From Strix aluco (taxonomy: Eukaryota > Chordata > Aves > Strigiformes > Strigidae), in contig NC_133955.1 in NCBI RefSeq assembly GCF_031877795.1, forward strand, positions 3,472,001-3,536,000: 64,000 bases of DNA, given 5' to 3'. Of this stretch, positions 1-13,600 are shown piece after piece. The notes below the pieces were generated by a model, which ran no database searches, was not told where the DNA came from, and worked only from the letters and a program-made list of their open reading frames with translations. A program made the translations under genes and the position numbers. The first letter of the stretch is position 1. The number at the start of each line of letters is the position of its first letter.

Positions 1-1182
1 CCTAGTTTAACCTTGGTCCAAAAAGAAGCCCTGCACTACTTGTTATGCATCTATACATAGAAGGTGACTTCATTTCAAGGTTTCGTGCCCGTGGGTGATA
101 TTGGTGCTTTTTGAAGTCCAGGTAGAATATTCAGAAAGGCCTTGTAGCTCTATATGTTCATCTGTATAATATAGGGAGGGGAAAAAAAAAAAAATCTGTT
201 GTATACATTTGTATTGAAATAACATTTTCTTTCCTCCTGCAAGCAAAGCTGGTGGACTGCAGAAGACAACCGCATGGGATACCAAGCTCTAATGGACCTT
301 TGGGAAGAGAAGCTGTGGCTTATGTGGAATTTACATGGGCCTCTTGATGGAAGAAAGCTTATCTGTTTAGTATTTGTGCATTTTACTAAAATGGCAGCTT
401 TAAAAAAAAAAAAAAGTTGTGTATCTGCTATTGTGATGCCAATGCCCGTGTTTTAAGTGGAAAAAAAAAAATGACCTCTTTGCTTTGTGCTGTGTACACA
501 AGATTGCTGGAAAAGTAAAGGAATACCCTTTTTATGGCTCACACAGCTTAAAAGTAGCTGTCACTCAAACATGCGCTCACAGTTGAGCTGATTTTGTTTC
601 ATTCTAAATAAATTGTTTCTTTTGAGGAAAATGGTTTTTCTGCCTGGAAGTGAATTGACGACAAACGTTTGACCCCTTTGTTTGCAGCGGAGGGGTTACT
701 TGCTGCTGCTGCTCAATGTTTGATCTGATAGTTGTGGGTCTTGAGCAAGAAGCAGGGAGAACCGACACTTTCGCGTTGACCAGCCTGTTGTACCAAATCT
801 GAAGAAATCTAGTTGATTGTCTTGCTGTGGCACCCCCTTTGTTTGCAGTGAAAAAGGGGGTCACTTGCTGCTTTACTCCTCACCTTGACGAGGAAGCGGT
901 GCTGATGCTGGCATGCAAGAAGCAGGGAAGCACCACCCTGCGTCTCAGAACGGTGTACAAGTCTGGGGCTTCGCTGGTTTGAAGAGCTGGAGTTCCTGAA
1001 TTTTAAGTTTCTGATTTATTTTGTTCACCCAACTCGTTTGGCTTTAGTTTTGATTATTTTTTTTTTTAATTTTGAAGAAAAAGTTTGAAATTGCTTTGAA
1101 TCTTGCACGTAAACCTTTGCACCAAATTGCCAAAAGAAAAAGAGAAATGAGCCCTTAAAGGTGTTTAAATGCTGTTAATAAA
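1..1182 (+). other. Possible 3' end / 3' UTR of the upstream plus-strand gene (RBM15 expected by synteny)
   Basis: No recognisable coding exon is seen here. The plus strand carries two AATAAA poly(A) signals, at 607-612 and 1177-1182. A pyrimidine-rich tract ending in AG near 240 looks like a splice acceptor, and several poly(A) and poly(T) runs are typical of vertebrate 3' UTRs. In human and chicken the neighbour of SLC16A4 on this side is RBM15, which would be transcribed rightwards, so the segment is plausibly its last noncoding exon. This rests on synteny and poly(A) signals only; no RBM15 protein sequence is visible. Confidence 0.35.
669..1000. repeat. Imperfect tandem duplication, unit about 165 bp
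   Basis: Two units share a series of collinear blocks. CCCCTTTGTTTGCAG occurs at 673 and 834, followed by a G-rich stretch and TACTTGCTGCT or CACTTGCTGCT. GCAAGAAGCAGGGA occurs at 745 and 915, and both units end near a GTGTAC/TGTACC block. Spacing is 161-170 bases. The copies have diverged clearly between blocks. The family is not recognised. Confidence 0.6.
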
Positions 1183-4100
1183 GCCTTTCCTGACATACGT
1201 GAGGCGCTCCTCCATCTCCAGGGGCTTTTCAGCAGTTATGCAGTGATGGGTTTAGTGCTGAATGGATGAAGAGTTCCTGAGAGCTAGAGTCGGTAATTTA
1301 AAACCTTTGCGTTGGTGTCTCAGTGCCTTATTTTGACCGGTTTTGAAGCAAATGGTTCCACACGCCTCGGATGTGCATGCACCCTGATCGCGTCCCAGGT
1401 ACGACTGCATGTTTGCTTGCAGTCGCCTCACTGTGTAGTACAGATGGTGAGAGGAAAAAATGGAGGCGGCCTGAAAATGTTGTGTGCTGTAGTTGCTGCG
1501 TTCTCCTGTATTGGGGGCTCCTGAGCTGTGGAAGGCTGTTCCAGTGCAGGAGTACAACTCCATGTTTGCTGCAGGAGACTTCGGGGCACATTTGACAACC
1601 GCAGACATCAAGAGGAAGCTAACACTGCTGCATCGTTGGCTTCAGAAACCTCTCGTGTTATGCTTGCCGGTCTGTTAGAATTAATGTGACATGCAGATGA
1701 AGACACCTTGAAATGCCAGCTTGCCCTGATTGCCTTGACATACTTTAACCTCCTGTGGATAACGAACCTAGTGCTCTCCTGCAGCCATGCAGGATCATTG
1801 CTAGGCTGCAGGTGCCTTTCAACCAAAGGATGCCATGGTTGTGCTCTGCAAGGTGTCTGTTCCTGGGGCAAAGAGCTGTGTAAATCCCTAAAACAGGTAA
1901 GGGGGTTTAAGAGGTTGAACTGAATTGTAATGTAAAAGAAGATGGTTTTGTTGTTCGCCTTTTTTTTTCTTGATTCTCCAGTCTACTAACTTTTACTAAC
2001 GTGTTTGCTTCGGTCGACGTGCTGCTCCCATCCGCTCTGGGGATGGGAACAAAGGAGGAAACTCTTCGATGTAACTTCTGTGTTTGCTTTGGGGGCTCCT
2101 GTTAATGAACATGAAGTTTCTCTGCCTACCTGGGGGAAGATGCCGCGCGGGTAAAACGACGAGTTTCCCGCTTGGCAAGCTAGAGCTGTTATTTTGACTT
2201 CATGAACTGCTTGAATTAACACTGCTTTAACCCAGAATAGTATTTATGATTTGTGTATGTTGATATGGAAAGCCAAGCCGATGATTAGGCAGAGATATCT
2301 ATGTGTTTATGGGATGCTGGTGTAAGCATTTAAATTAAGCTGTTGATTGTAAATGGGGGCAATTGTAGATATTGCTGGTAATGAGGGGAGGGGAGGCTCG
2401 TGGGATGCCTTTTCTTCTCGAAGTTGGTGTTTGTAGTGAAAATCAATATTTTTTGCAATGTATTTCATGTTCTGTTGAGATATGACTTCTGAATCTGGTG
2501 TAATTTGAAGTGTTGTACAAAAGGTTTGGGGCTGTCAGTAATAACGGGAAGCATGTTTCAACCTCTTTGGGTGGTTGATGCCAACAGGAGCTGAGTGATC
2601 CCTTAGTGTAACGCAAATAAAGGAGGTGGTTTTGACAAGCTGGCTAGCCGCTCGGGTAACCGGGCGTGTGTTTCCCAGCTTGGGTGCTCTCCCACTTTTT
2701 GGGTATGCTTTGACTTGTGTTATGGCAAACGGGGCCGTTGGTGGCTGTTCCAGAAGAGGTCTGCCTCTCTGACTCAGATTTCACTGTGTATTTAACAAAG
2801 AGGTTGTTCCTTCTCTCCTTTACATTACGTATTTATTCCAGAGACTTGGAGGTATCGTGGGATGTGGTGTGGGATGATTCTCCTATGGTTGCTTTGTAAT
2901 AGCGAGTTGTTTTTCATGTGCTGGGTCTGTCCCTCTGCCTTCTGAATTGGTTAAAGGGATGCTTCAGCTGCCAGGTAAAGCCAGGCTTTTGTTAAAACTA
3001 TTCTCTTGGAAGGGTTAAGTGCTCCATATGCATCATATTAATTTGGCTAATGAGACTTCTGGGGAAAGTGGATATATAAAGAGAACCATTTAATTAACTG
3101 CGCTGCAGTAGAAAGTGATGCAAGTGGATTAGACAGGGAACCACTTATTTGAATTCACACGTTTTTTTAGAATTGTGCTTTTACCAGCCGCAGATGAATT
3201 AATAAGTAAGTTTAAACCATCAGATGGCCCAGATTCTGCTCTTTGCTAATAACAAGCTTATGTTTGCCTTGTGCTGCTAGTTTACTATGAAATGGCAAAT
3301 GCTCTTTGAGGATACACTCTTGCTGTGTGTCCTGGTTTCTGGTGCAAGCCGATCGGGCAAGGTGTCTGCAGAAAGGCCATGGAGAGGAGTGGAAAGTCTC
3401 TTGGGCTGATGGTTTTGTGATTCCTATTGTGTTTCCTTCAGTTATTGTCTAGTAGCTGCGCGCCTGAGTTTAATTATAGCTGGCTTGAGAACTGGGTGAA
3501 GTAAACTCTTTAAGGCAGAGTAAGCTGCTGAAGGACTCGGTCAGCTGCACTTGGTGTGATGGGTTACTCGGGGCTGATTAACAAGAGCCTGCTAGTGTTC
3601 GTCCTGTTTGTTCATGTGTCGATGGAGTAGAGATGCTTCTAGCAGGAGCAGAGAATGTGTACGTGGCGGCACAAAGGTCTGTTTTGTCAGTCCTTTGAAT
3701 CCTGCTCCAGGGATGTAGTAATAAATGTGGTTGAAAAATCAAGGTGTGAATGCTGGCAGACATGCTGGGTTGCTGTGGGTTAACAAGTTGCCACCTCCCA
3801 GCCCAGCTCCCGTGCCCATGCTTTTGGGTTTGAGCTCATGTTTGTTGTCCCAGGATCAGGATGGGTTGTGTGTGCCTGTGGTCGGCTTCCACAGATGAGT
3901 GGATGAGCCGTAGGTTAATTGTGGGTATTTCATCTACTTATCACCCTGCCTTGACCTTCACACTTAGTTCTGCAATCGGAGCTGAAGATTGGTCTGTAGA
4001 TTTTTAGCTGTCTTCAGTATTTCCTGTCCCCAGATCCAGTGATAGGTCAGGCTGACTTTTAGCAACGCGTACAACTTAATCCTGCGTCCTGCCCCAAACT

Positions 4101-7100
4101 GGCAGTTTTCCCTGTGATTTCTGCCACTTGTAGCAAGTGAACACTTAGATCCTTCAGTCTGTATCTCCTTTCATATGCAAGTGCTGCGTTTCAAGCCTGT
4201 AAAATTAGACATTCTAGGTATGCCTTGAGGACACTCGTAGGGTGTAGAAGGATTTCAAGTTGAGGGAAGCCAGCGAGGTCTCACGAGGGTGGTTGTTAAG
4301 CTCCTGTTGTCATTCGAGGGGAGTTGTCCTGAGGACCATGGTGGTGTTTGCATCCCACTTGGCCAAGGGATTGCCCTTGGTCGTTGCCTGCCGCGTCGGC
4401 AGACCAGCCTTGGGTGCTTCAGCTCTGAACCCAGCGCCGTTGCCAGCCTGGGTGGAGGTTTGGTGCAGGATGAACTCTTGAACCACCCGAGCTGCTGTCG
4501 TTGAGGCTTGCGGGGAGGGCATGGCGAGGAAAGGGGACGTCATTGTTCCTCATGCTGTTCCTCACGCTGCTGCTCTTGGGTGGATGAACACAAGACTTCA
4601 TGTTTCACATCTGCCAGCACAGCTTTCTCCTCTTGCACTAAAGCATACTGGCATAGACTTATTCCTGGCTGTCAGATACCTGTTAACAAACGCCTTTGCT
4701 TTTCCTCATTGCACGCAGACTTGCGTCCCAGCAGCAGGTTGAGGCTGGGAGAGCCCGGTCCTGGATAGCCCAGCCCTGTGACCACCCTTCCCTCGGCCAG
4801 TGTGGCCATAGCTCCTTTCCCTTCTTGACTGAAGGCTGGAGGGGTTGGAGATCAATTTATTGGCATTATGTTAGTCACCTCTCCCGAGCCAGGGTGCAAT
4901 CCTTGCCCTATCTTGCCCACGTGAGAAATATCTGTAAGGGGAAAGTTTTGCAAAGCTCAGTGGTGACTTAGAGGCAAAGTCTGTATCGCTTTGGAAATAG
5001 AGACTTTGACCCGTGAATTACTTCTGAAATTGTCTGTGGCCATGAGCAAGCGCTTCCATCTCCTTTGCTGTTACTGCAGGCTTGAAAGCTTTTCCATGAG
5101 GATCTCTTGGCTAAAGCTAAAACTTCTGGGTTAACATCTGGTTTAATGTTTTTTCATTAGGGTAGCTGACAAATTCCCATCAACCTCAATGAAAATTGTT
5201 ATGCTACCTTTAAAGGTGCTTTTTTAATTAAAAAAAAAACCAAACCCAAACCCAAGCACAACAACTCCCCACCTCCTGTGGAGGCTTTCATCTCCTTGGA
5301 AGTGAAACTTTTTAATTCAGGCTTTGCTGAATTTCAGCCTAATAATGTTCTGCATTGCAAACGCAGCTGATCTGAGAGACCCAGCTGCGGGATGTGTTCC
5401 AGGCAGAGAGGGGAAACAAGCACCAAAAAAAAAAAAAAAAAAGTCAAGCGTTCCTGTTATCAGCGTGTGTAAGGGCAAGTAAACAGTCGAAACCGCACAC
5501 AGTATCTGCCAAACAAGCGGGTGAAGGAAGAACAGCCTTGTTTCCTGTTGCTGGAAGGCCGTGTTGTCATATCCTTACCCAGCTATTTTAAATCGCTTTG
5601 TGTTTTCTTCCTGAGGCTTAAGGTAAAAGCAGAAACCTCAGGAGGGTTGGTAGCTGGAGCACCTCATTTGGGGTGTGTTGTGTACCTCTGCCCAAAACCC
5701 AACCCTGTGCCTGCCGCAGCCGTGAAAAAGCTTCTTGTTCTCTTTTAAAATTTGAATTAATGTAGATTTCCCCCCCCCCCCCGCACCCCCGTGGTTAATG
5801 AGTGTCCTGCAAAACTGGTGTTTCTCGCAGTATTGCCGTAGGCGACAAGTCTTGCTGGTTTTGTGCGTAAAGCAGCCAAGGTGCCAAGAAAGGGTCAACG
5901 TGAGATCCCAAAACTTCTTGCCCCTCACCTGGTCTCAGGCCTCCGAGTGGCTGCGTGATTCCTGGTCGGCTCTCTGAGCTCATGCAGAGCTCGTGCATGT
6001 CGGAGAAACGACTGAAATGATTCCAGCCCAGCCCTTGGAGGGGATTTTATTGCAAAATAAAGATCATAGTTTATTATGTGATAAATGTCAGGATCAACTT
6101 TCTCTGTATTTAATGCCTAGGTTTATCTGTTGTCGTCATCTGAGAGGAGTGGTAGGAAAGTCCCAGCTTTGGTTGTTACTAGATTTTTTTTTTTTTTTTT
6201 TGACAGGAGAAGCTGACCATGGAAAGCGTGAGGCAGGGAGAGAGGTTTATTTTGTGTACTGAGGAATGGCTAAATCCGTGCTATAAAATCTCTACCCTGA
6301 CTTTCAGTGACCCAGAGCAGGTTTTCACAAATACAAGTCAAGGAAGGGGAACCTGCAGCTGATAGCAAGGGCCCTCAGAGGTGTACGATGACCATGTAAA
6401 ATAATAATATAAAATAATTCCAGTGTGAGTTAAGGACTTATGCAGCGTGCTGCTTGATGTGATCTCCGATTGCGCTGAGTTCTGTAGGTTTGATAGACCC
6501 AAGCTGAGTTTTAGCAGCTTTTTATCCTGGCTTATGTAAAATCAGTGGAAGCAGGTGTTAAGATCCAGCAGGTGCCCACCCTGTAAATCAGTCCCTGGCA
6601 CGGGCGCTGGGAGCGGGTCCCAACGGGTGACGGAGGATGACTGGGCTCTTCTGGGAGGGCTGAGGTGGCAGCAAAGTCCCAGTGCTCTTGTGTTACTGCT
6701 GGCTCTGCTTTTGGTGAGAGCTCTAGCTCCCAGAGCTGCCTTGCAGGATTATACCTGGGAATAAATCACTGAATAACGACAGAAAAACATTTTTCCTCCC
6801 TCTAACTCCCGGGAAGGATGGTAGCCTTGCAGCCAAGTTGTTTGGATTAAACAAACCCAGGAGTAACTAATCCTTACCTGCAGCAACGTGTGCTGCAATG
6901 TCTTGTTGGAGAAACCAATTCCATGTTTTCTTCTTGTTTTCTTAATCTCGAGGTGCTAAAATTAATCAGGATTCAGAGTAACAGTCCCCTGTCCATCAGT
7001 ACTCAGAAAACTTTTTATCTAAATGAAGTTGTTTCGTTTTTGTTTTTTTTTTTTTTTTTCCAAAGTCACATGGGGTGTTGTGACAGGTTTCTGTTGGGAT

Positions 7101-9470
7101 ACAGTGAAAATTGGAGGCTGTTTTCTTGGGCTTCTTGTAAAAAGCCTTTTGTCACCCGGATGCTTTGCCAGCGAGCTCTGGTAGCCTGCATGTCACAGGA
7201 TCTTTTGGAGAGACCTTTAGCGTTCGCTTTCTCTGCACCATCTTCCTGGCATGAGTTTTAGAAGGTTTTTAAACCAATGAATCTTTGTTAAAATGCTTCC
7301 AAATCAGGTTTCTCATCAGGATACAAGTTGCGTGCAGCTTCCCATAGCACGTTACCCCAGGCATCACACGTGCAAAAGATGAATTTGGGACAGGAAATGT
7401 TACACCAAGTGACTCAAGACAGAGTGCCGAGGTTGTCATTAGTTTTACAAGGGTTATTTTATTCACTGCAAGTTAAATTATTTTCTTGGAAAGATCTCTA
7501 GGAGGTTGTTAGCAATTTCTTTCCAATACAAAGTGCAGAGTTGATGCTTGAGGGCTACACGTGGGCTGGAAAGCACAAGGGAATCCCATCCTCTGCTGTG
7601 GGGCCACTGCTTTCCCAGGACTGGGAGGGCACTGCATTTAAGCAAAGCATTTTTCACGCTGAAGATCATTATTAAGCCGTTGCTGCTTGTTTTCTCTACC
7701 CTGTATTCTGCGGTTGAGTAAGGGAGCAGGCACGACGGGGATTTGCTAGTCAGCCTAAGAGATTACAGCCCTTAAACTCATTTGTGTCCCAGCAAACCCT
7801 GCTCTTGCATTTATCCAAACAACATGTGATGCTCTTTACTATGCAAAACTGGCTTTATGAAGTTATTTGCAAGATGACTTCAATGGGATGGAAAAATCTT
7901 CCTCCGGGCAGATGTTCCCATCGTCATTGCTGTTTGTTTCTCTTAATGCATGTGTTGTGTGTATTTTGCAAGTAAATAAATGGCTTTAGTCTTTAGAGCT
8001 GCGAGGAGAACTAAAACATCTGTTCTGTGCTTGCCTTCTCAGCAAAAGGTGTGAGAGCAGAGCAGCGTGTCTGACCACCAGATGTTATCCTGAGCCTGCT
8101 TGGTTGCAAAGGCTTGAAGACTCTTCTCCCAGCTCCCAGCCTGATGGTAGGACTGTGCAGGGCAGCTGGGAAGAGTTTCTCATTATGTGGACTGGTTTCT
8201 TCAACCTCTTTTCATGGATAAGAGGTGATTAGGGCTAGAGAAAGGTACTTTGCCTGTGCAGAATTATTTTTCGGGCCGATAAAGACTGTTGGTGCCCATC
8301 TGTGGGGTAAGTTGCTGCGGTAAATGGAAGCTACTGAGCTCTTTGCTCCTTTGCAGAAGGAAACAGAGGGTACAAGCACTTGGGAGACCCATTTTTCTAA
8401 ATAAGGATAAGGAATTGATGGCATATATTTGTCAGATGGAGAGGACAGGGGAGGACTCTCCTCCTTAAAAACCTGGAGCTTTTAAAGGGAGCCCATTTGT
8501 TGGAGCAGATGGGATGGGAGGTGTGGACACCGCATCCCACTGCAAGTTGTTTCTTGGTGGCAAAAGAGGTGAAAATGTAGCAGGGCTTACGTTGAAAGGA
8601 GGACGGTGTTGAGCAGAGTGGCTTTATTTACGGGGAGAGGAAGAGATTAGAGCATGGGGATAGGCGCTATAAATTGCGTAGAGTGAGAGCAGCGTGGTGA
8701 GGATGTGGTGTGTTGTCTCTTCTTTGTCCCCGTGTTGCTTTGGTTGCTGGGTCTCTGTTAATAGCGAAAAGCACTACTGAGCTCAAGTACGTGTTAGGGA
8801 GATGCAGAATAAGGGGGCTTTTTTTAAGCTTTTGGATTGGAAAACCTGAAGCCATAGTTTCTATTACAGCAGCAAAGCAATGCTGCTGGTAGTCGTTAAT
8901 TTGTTCAGTAGGAGAGCGACGAAGGGTAAGGTTTCAAGAGGTGAAAACTCAAATTTACAAATGAAAGCTTCATCCCTGCTATGGAAGGTCTCAGCTGTAG
9001 GCTTAGTGCAGGACTGGCTTCAGCCAAATTACACGGTCCCACTTGCCCCTCTTAAACTCCCAGTGCCTTAAATGCTTTTAAATAGTCATCCTTAAACCCT
9101 GGTTGCTCAGAAAACAACCCACTGGAGATCCTCTGGTGGATATTAACTGGTACACCTGAATCATGTCCTGTGTTTGAGGCAGTGGTTAAGGTGTAAAAGG
9201 ACAATTTCTGAAGCGCTTGTTGCCTGCAGATTCCTGCAAGGGTTAGGAGAAGCTGTGAATCAACATATGAAAAATTAACTACTTAGTAGCACTGATATTT
9301 CCCATCTACTGCAAATTCAAGGCTAAATATTTGCCGCATTTAAGCACGCTGAGTTTCTTTGGCGTCGTGTAGTTGTGTAACTGCTGAATTTGCCCCATTA
9401 TCTGCGAGGGAGCTTTCTTGCCTGTGGCGATGTTTTAGCTCCTTAATACCATTGTAATGTCCTGTAGCTT
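1183..9470. other. Intergenic, no gene seen
   Basis: About 8.3 kb between the presumed RBM15 3' end and SLC16A4. All open frames are short, with no recognisable domain or convincing exon. It holds scattered homopolymers (for example a C run at 5770-5782 and T runs near 6185 and 7041) and an isolated TATA-like string at 3073-3080. A plus-strand AATAAA lies at 7975-7980. No repeat family was identified. Confidence 0.6.
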
Positions 9471-10610
9471 TTTATTAAATATAGACCACTTACCTCTGTG
9501 CTTGAAATAACCCGTTTGACAGCTTAAAGGAGTGTTTCTATAGGGGAAACAACTCTCTTGTTGGTTTAATATTAAAAAAAAAGGGGGGGGGGGAAGGTTA
9601 ATGCCAGTGGTTGGGATGGTTGCATGTAAAACCCTTATGATATCCCAGATACACGTAATAATTTCAAATATCTGATGATAATGCAAAAAATTGCAACCTC
9701 ACTACCAGAAAGAAAGTCAAAGCAGCTGTCTTACATCTTGCCCATCCAAATTAAATCTATAGGATGCTGGTTGAATATAGACTCAACAGTGCTGCCTGGC
9801 TCTGGGAGGTGCCTTCATGGGTTTGCTGAAGCCCAGGGAGTCACTGGATGATTGGGAGGGTGGGGAGAAGGGGAGAGGAGTCAGAGAGATGGGTATGATC
9901 TTTTAAGTTTGCTGTATTGTGGTACTGCTTTTAATTAGAATTGGTTTTGCTTCCAGGTCCTCTGTGCTGTGACAAATAACACCGTGCCTGGGAGAGCGAG
10001 TGGCCACGGGGCAGCATCCTTCTCGCAGAAAAAGAGTTTTTTGTGGAACGGCTGTTCTGTGTATCCTCATGGAAGTTTAATCCTTCTCTCTCTGTACCAT
10101 CTCTGTCCTTGCTCCCCGGGGCTAATTATTCGTATCTGAATAGAATAAGCTAAAATCTCCTGCTGTGCTTTGGCACTTTTGAGGTCCTTGGCTGCCTCAT
10201 CCCAAGAGGTGAGTCAGCTTTGTGCTCTGGCGGTGGCTAGGAAGGCTGGAGGGGCGGCTCTGCGGCTCTGAGACCGAGCTGTCGGGCTGAACGCAGCGGG
10301 GTTAAATCTGAGGTACAGAAAGACACGGCTCAGGAGCGATGTCAACGTGAGGCCTGTGTCTATTTGGGCCGTGGGTCTTATTTTTTCCCATCAAATAATG
10401 CTTTGCACTACGTATTTCTCAGATGGCTTTAATCACACATGCAGGGGAAATATCTAGATGTACAAACTGTGAATCTGTCATCTAAAAATCCCTCGTTTCA
10501 TTTTTGCTGCTGTTCATATTTCTCGGTACAGAAGGTCTGTGCTGGCGACCGCTTTCCCATCGTGGATGCAATCAAAGACCATCCTTTAAAATTTCCACTG
10601 TAGAATGGCT
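9471..10610 (-). other. SLC16A4: Probable SLC16A4 3' UTR with candidate poly(A) signals
   Basis: Downstream of the SLC16A4 stop on the minus strand there is a weak signal, ATTAAA, at 10433-10428 and a canonical AATAAA at 9476-9471. Which one is used cannot be told from sequence; the second implies a 3' UTR of about 1.1 kb. Confidence 0.35.
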
Positions 10611-13600
10611 TCAGCCAAGGCTGGGGCCGGTGTTCAGGTTGGCTTTTTTTAGCTTCCATTTCTGGGCCGAGGGCTCGAAGAAGAAAGAAATAGGTGAGAT
10701 GAGAGCACAGGCTCCAGCAAAGAGGAAAGAGCAGACATATGTCTGGGTGTAGTCATACAGCCACCCTGCAGGAGAAAAGATTGTTATTAAAGCTGTTGGA
10801 TTTTTCTCACTGAAAAAATCATTTTGGGAGGTGGGCGGGAAGCAAAGGATGTGTGTTCTCATTTAAGAATTCCTCAGATATTTTCTTTAAATTATCTTAA
10901 CTCTTCATATGCCTGCGGCTGTGCAGCATTTACATGGACAGTTAGGACTATTGCTGTTGGTATAACAGGCAAACTTGCAGGTCATTCTTCCCAGAGCTAA
11001 CTTTTCCTGATCCTTGTAGTGGACGTGGGGTTTAATTTCATTGAATTTAATCCCTGACTTTTTTTCCTGCTTAAGTAAGTGGGCCAAAAGTAGCTCCTGC
11101 AGCAGATGGAAGATCCCACTGGACTAATGAGATGACCGGCATGTGCTGGTGTTTGCAACATCTGGGCTGCAAACTCCAGATCCTCCAGCCTTGCCTTCTT
11201 GTGAGCAGACCCAATTTAATACAACCTGTCCAATATGAGAGACCCCAGGCCAGGAGCTTGAAGTGAACTTGCTTAAAAGTAGCTTTGCGAGCACTTAAAA
11301 GGAAAACATAAATTCCATAAAGGCTCGGGAATCTGCGAGGAGACAGGTCGTCTTTTAAAATGACCCTGAAGTGTTTTGTTTAATTATGGCATGTGATCTG
11401 GTGTCTAGGCACTCATTTTAAAGGTGGCTAAGTCCTCTGTTTGAATCTAAAATATACAAAGTGACGGGAGTTGCTGCTGCATGTAATTAAAACCGTAATA
11501 TACTCCCAAATCTGGCATGGGATGGTTGGGTGTCCGAGGTGGGTGAGCAGCTGAGCCAGATCTGCTGCTGGTGTAAAATGCAATTCCTCCGGTGACATCC
11601 GTGGACTTGAGTGATTTACACAAACGGCAGATCTGGCCCAAATCTGGGGTTCTTAAAACCAGTTCTGGTTAGGAAGGGAAATAATATAATCCCCAGAGAG
11701 GTCGGTTTGAGCTGCTCAGAAGCATTGCTGTCACTGTTATCTGAGTGCCGTGGCTCTGAGCAGGGAAGGAAACAGTGCTGGTAAAATTTGGGGATCTGTG
11801 ACAAACCAGAGGTGCTGACATTTTCCCTACTGTAGATTTACACAGCTGCAGGAAGGTTTTGTGAAACAGAGGAAAGACTGCAGGCTGCTTTGCTCTACCC
11901 CGGTTTCAGTTTCTGTTGGCTTGTGCCTTTCTCAGGAGGAGTTTCAGCTCTGGGATTTTTCTCAGGGATATCGTGTGAGCCACGGCACGGGCGAAGACGG
12001 AGCTTGCTGTCGGAAATGAGGATCCCGTGGTGATGGACTTGGTGATGTGTGTGGCTCTCCCGTGACCCCGGTGTTTTTGTGGAGTGGTTTGTTCTCGAAG
12101 GTGGGATCTGGTTTTGCTGTTTGAAAGTTTCTGGGATTTGGACAGGAGAAGGGATGCTAATGTAGTCGTTTGTAAGACGCACAGGACGGAGTGCTCCAGT
12201 TGAGCTCTGATTTATTGCAATTATTTTTTAAATATCCTTCAGGATATTTTTTAATTTTTCTGGGGGTTTTTTGGCACTGCAAGACCGGCATTGCCTCCTT
12301 GCCGGCAGCACAGTGATCACCCCAGCCTTTTAAAACACATATAGCATCTGTGCCCCTGCTCCCCATCCAGGAAAAAATTTTTCCTGCTGCAGAAAGCTAA
12401 ATTAGAAGCTCAGTGTGCAAACTTCAGCAAAGCAGCAGTTTTGTAAGCAGTGCAGGTAAATCCCTGGCACTTAAGTGGCCCAGACTAAACATCCATGGCA
12501 CATGCTCATGCTGCAGGCTGTGGTCAGGCTGTTTAAATTGTGCTGCTGATCTGTAATCAGAAGTTTTGTTTATTCCTGATGCCTGAAGTAGCAATGCCTA
12601 GTGTGAAGATGCAGGTAAAACTTAGATGAGAGCACGTGCCAGCACAGCTTTCAGATGACTCCATCCTCTCTCCTTTCACTACCTAAATTTGCTGAGGCTG
12701 GTGTTTGTGTGCTGGTTGCTGGAATCTCTTTTCTAATTTTGGATTACGTGGTTTGATTTATTTCTTTTGCAGTTTGAGTTACTGACTTGTACTGCTTAGG
12801 GAAATAAAATCTACTCTTCTCCCCTTAGCTTGCTTGCAGCTTGCCAAAATAATGTTTGTTCTGTCTTGTTCTGTTTTGGGTTTTTTTTCAGCGTGGCAGA
12901 AGCACCCAGCAGTGCTGGCAGTTGAGGAGCTGTGAAGGAGCCTTCAAACTTTTCACCCCGGGCTTTCAGTCGGGCTGTCTGCCTCTGGATTTAGGGGCTT
13001 TTAGTTAAACAGATTTGCAGGTAAGTCACCTTTTCATTGCGTTGTGATCAGGCTTTGTTCTAGTATGCAAAATAAACATTTTTAACCTTTGCAGTTCTCA
13101 TTATGCTTTGGGCTTCACTGTGTAAAAATACTTGAGTTTTATAAAATTGTAATTCTAAAGTCAAGGTTTTAAGGTGGTCAGGAACACTAAACCCCAGAGT
13201 CTCACGTAGCCTTTAAATCCTGTTCTGTATTCTGCAAAGAGCAAGTGCTTTTGGACACTTAGAGTTAACTGAATATGACCAGGAGCTACGGATTTTCACA
13301 CTTAATACAGCTATATTGGAAGAGAAAATGGCAGAATTTATCTTGGATCACAAATCTAGATCCTGAACTCTGAATTGTTTCCCCCTCGCTCTGCCTACAG
13401 TGAGACGGATCAGTGAGAGTTTTGCTTCTTGGCTTTATTTGGCCTTTACTTATCCCAGCAGTATTAAGAAGACTGATTTCTGTGGAAGGCTTTTTGCAGG
13501 AAACCTGCTTGCTTTACAAAATCCAGAAGTGTTCAGATGGGGAGTGGTTGGCACTTTCAGAAAGCAAAAGGCTTCCAATTAGTGAAAATATATTGGAAGT

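Noticed and set aside
3073-3080. TATATAAA string on the plus strand
   Set aside because: No exon or open frame of note follows, so a promoter cannot be supported.
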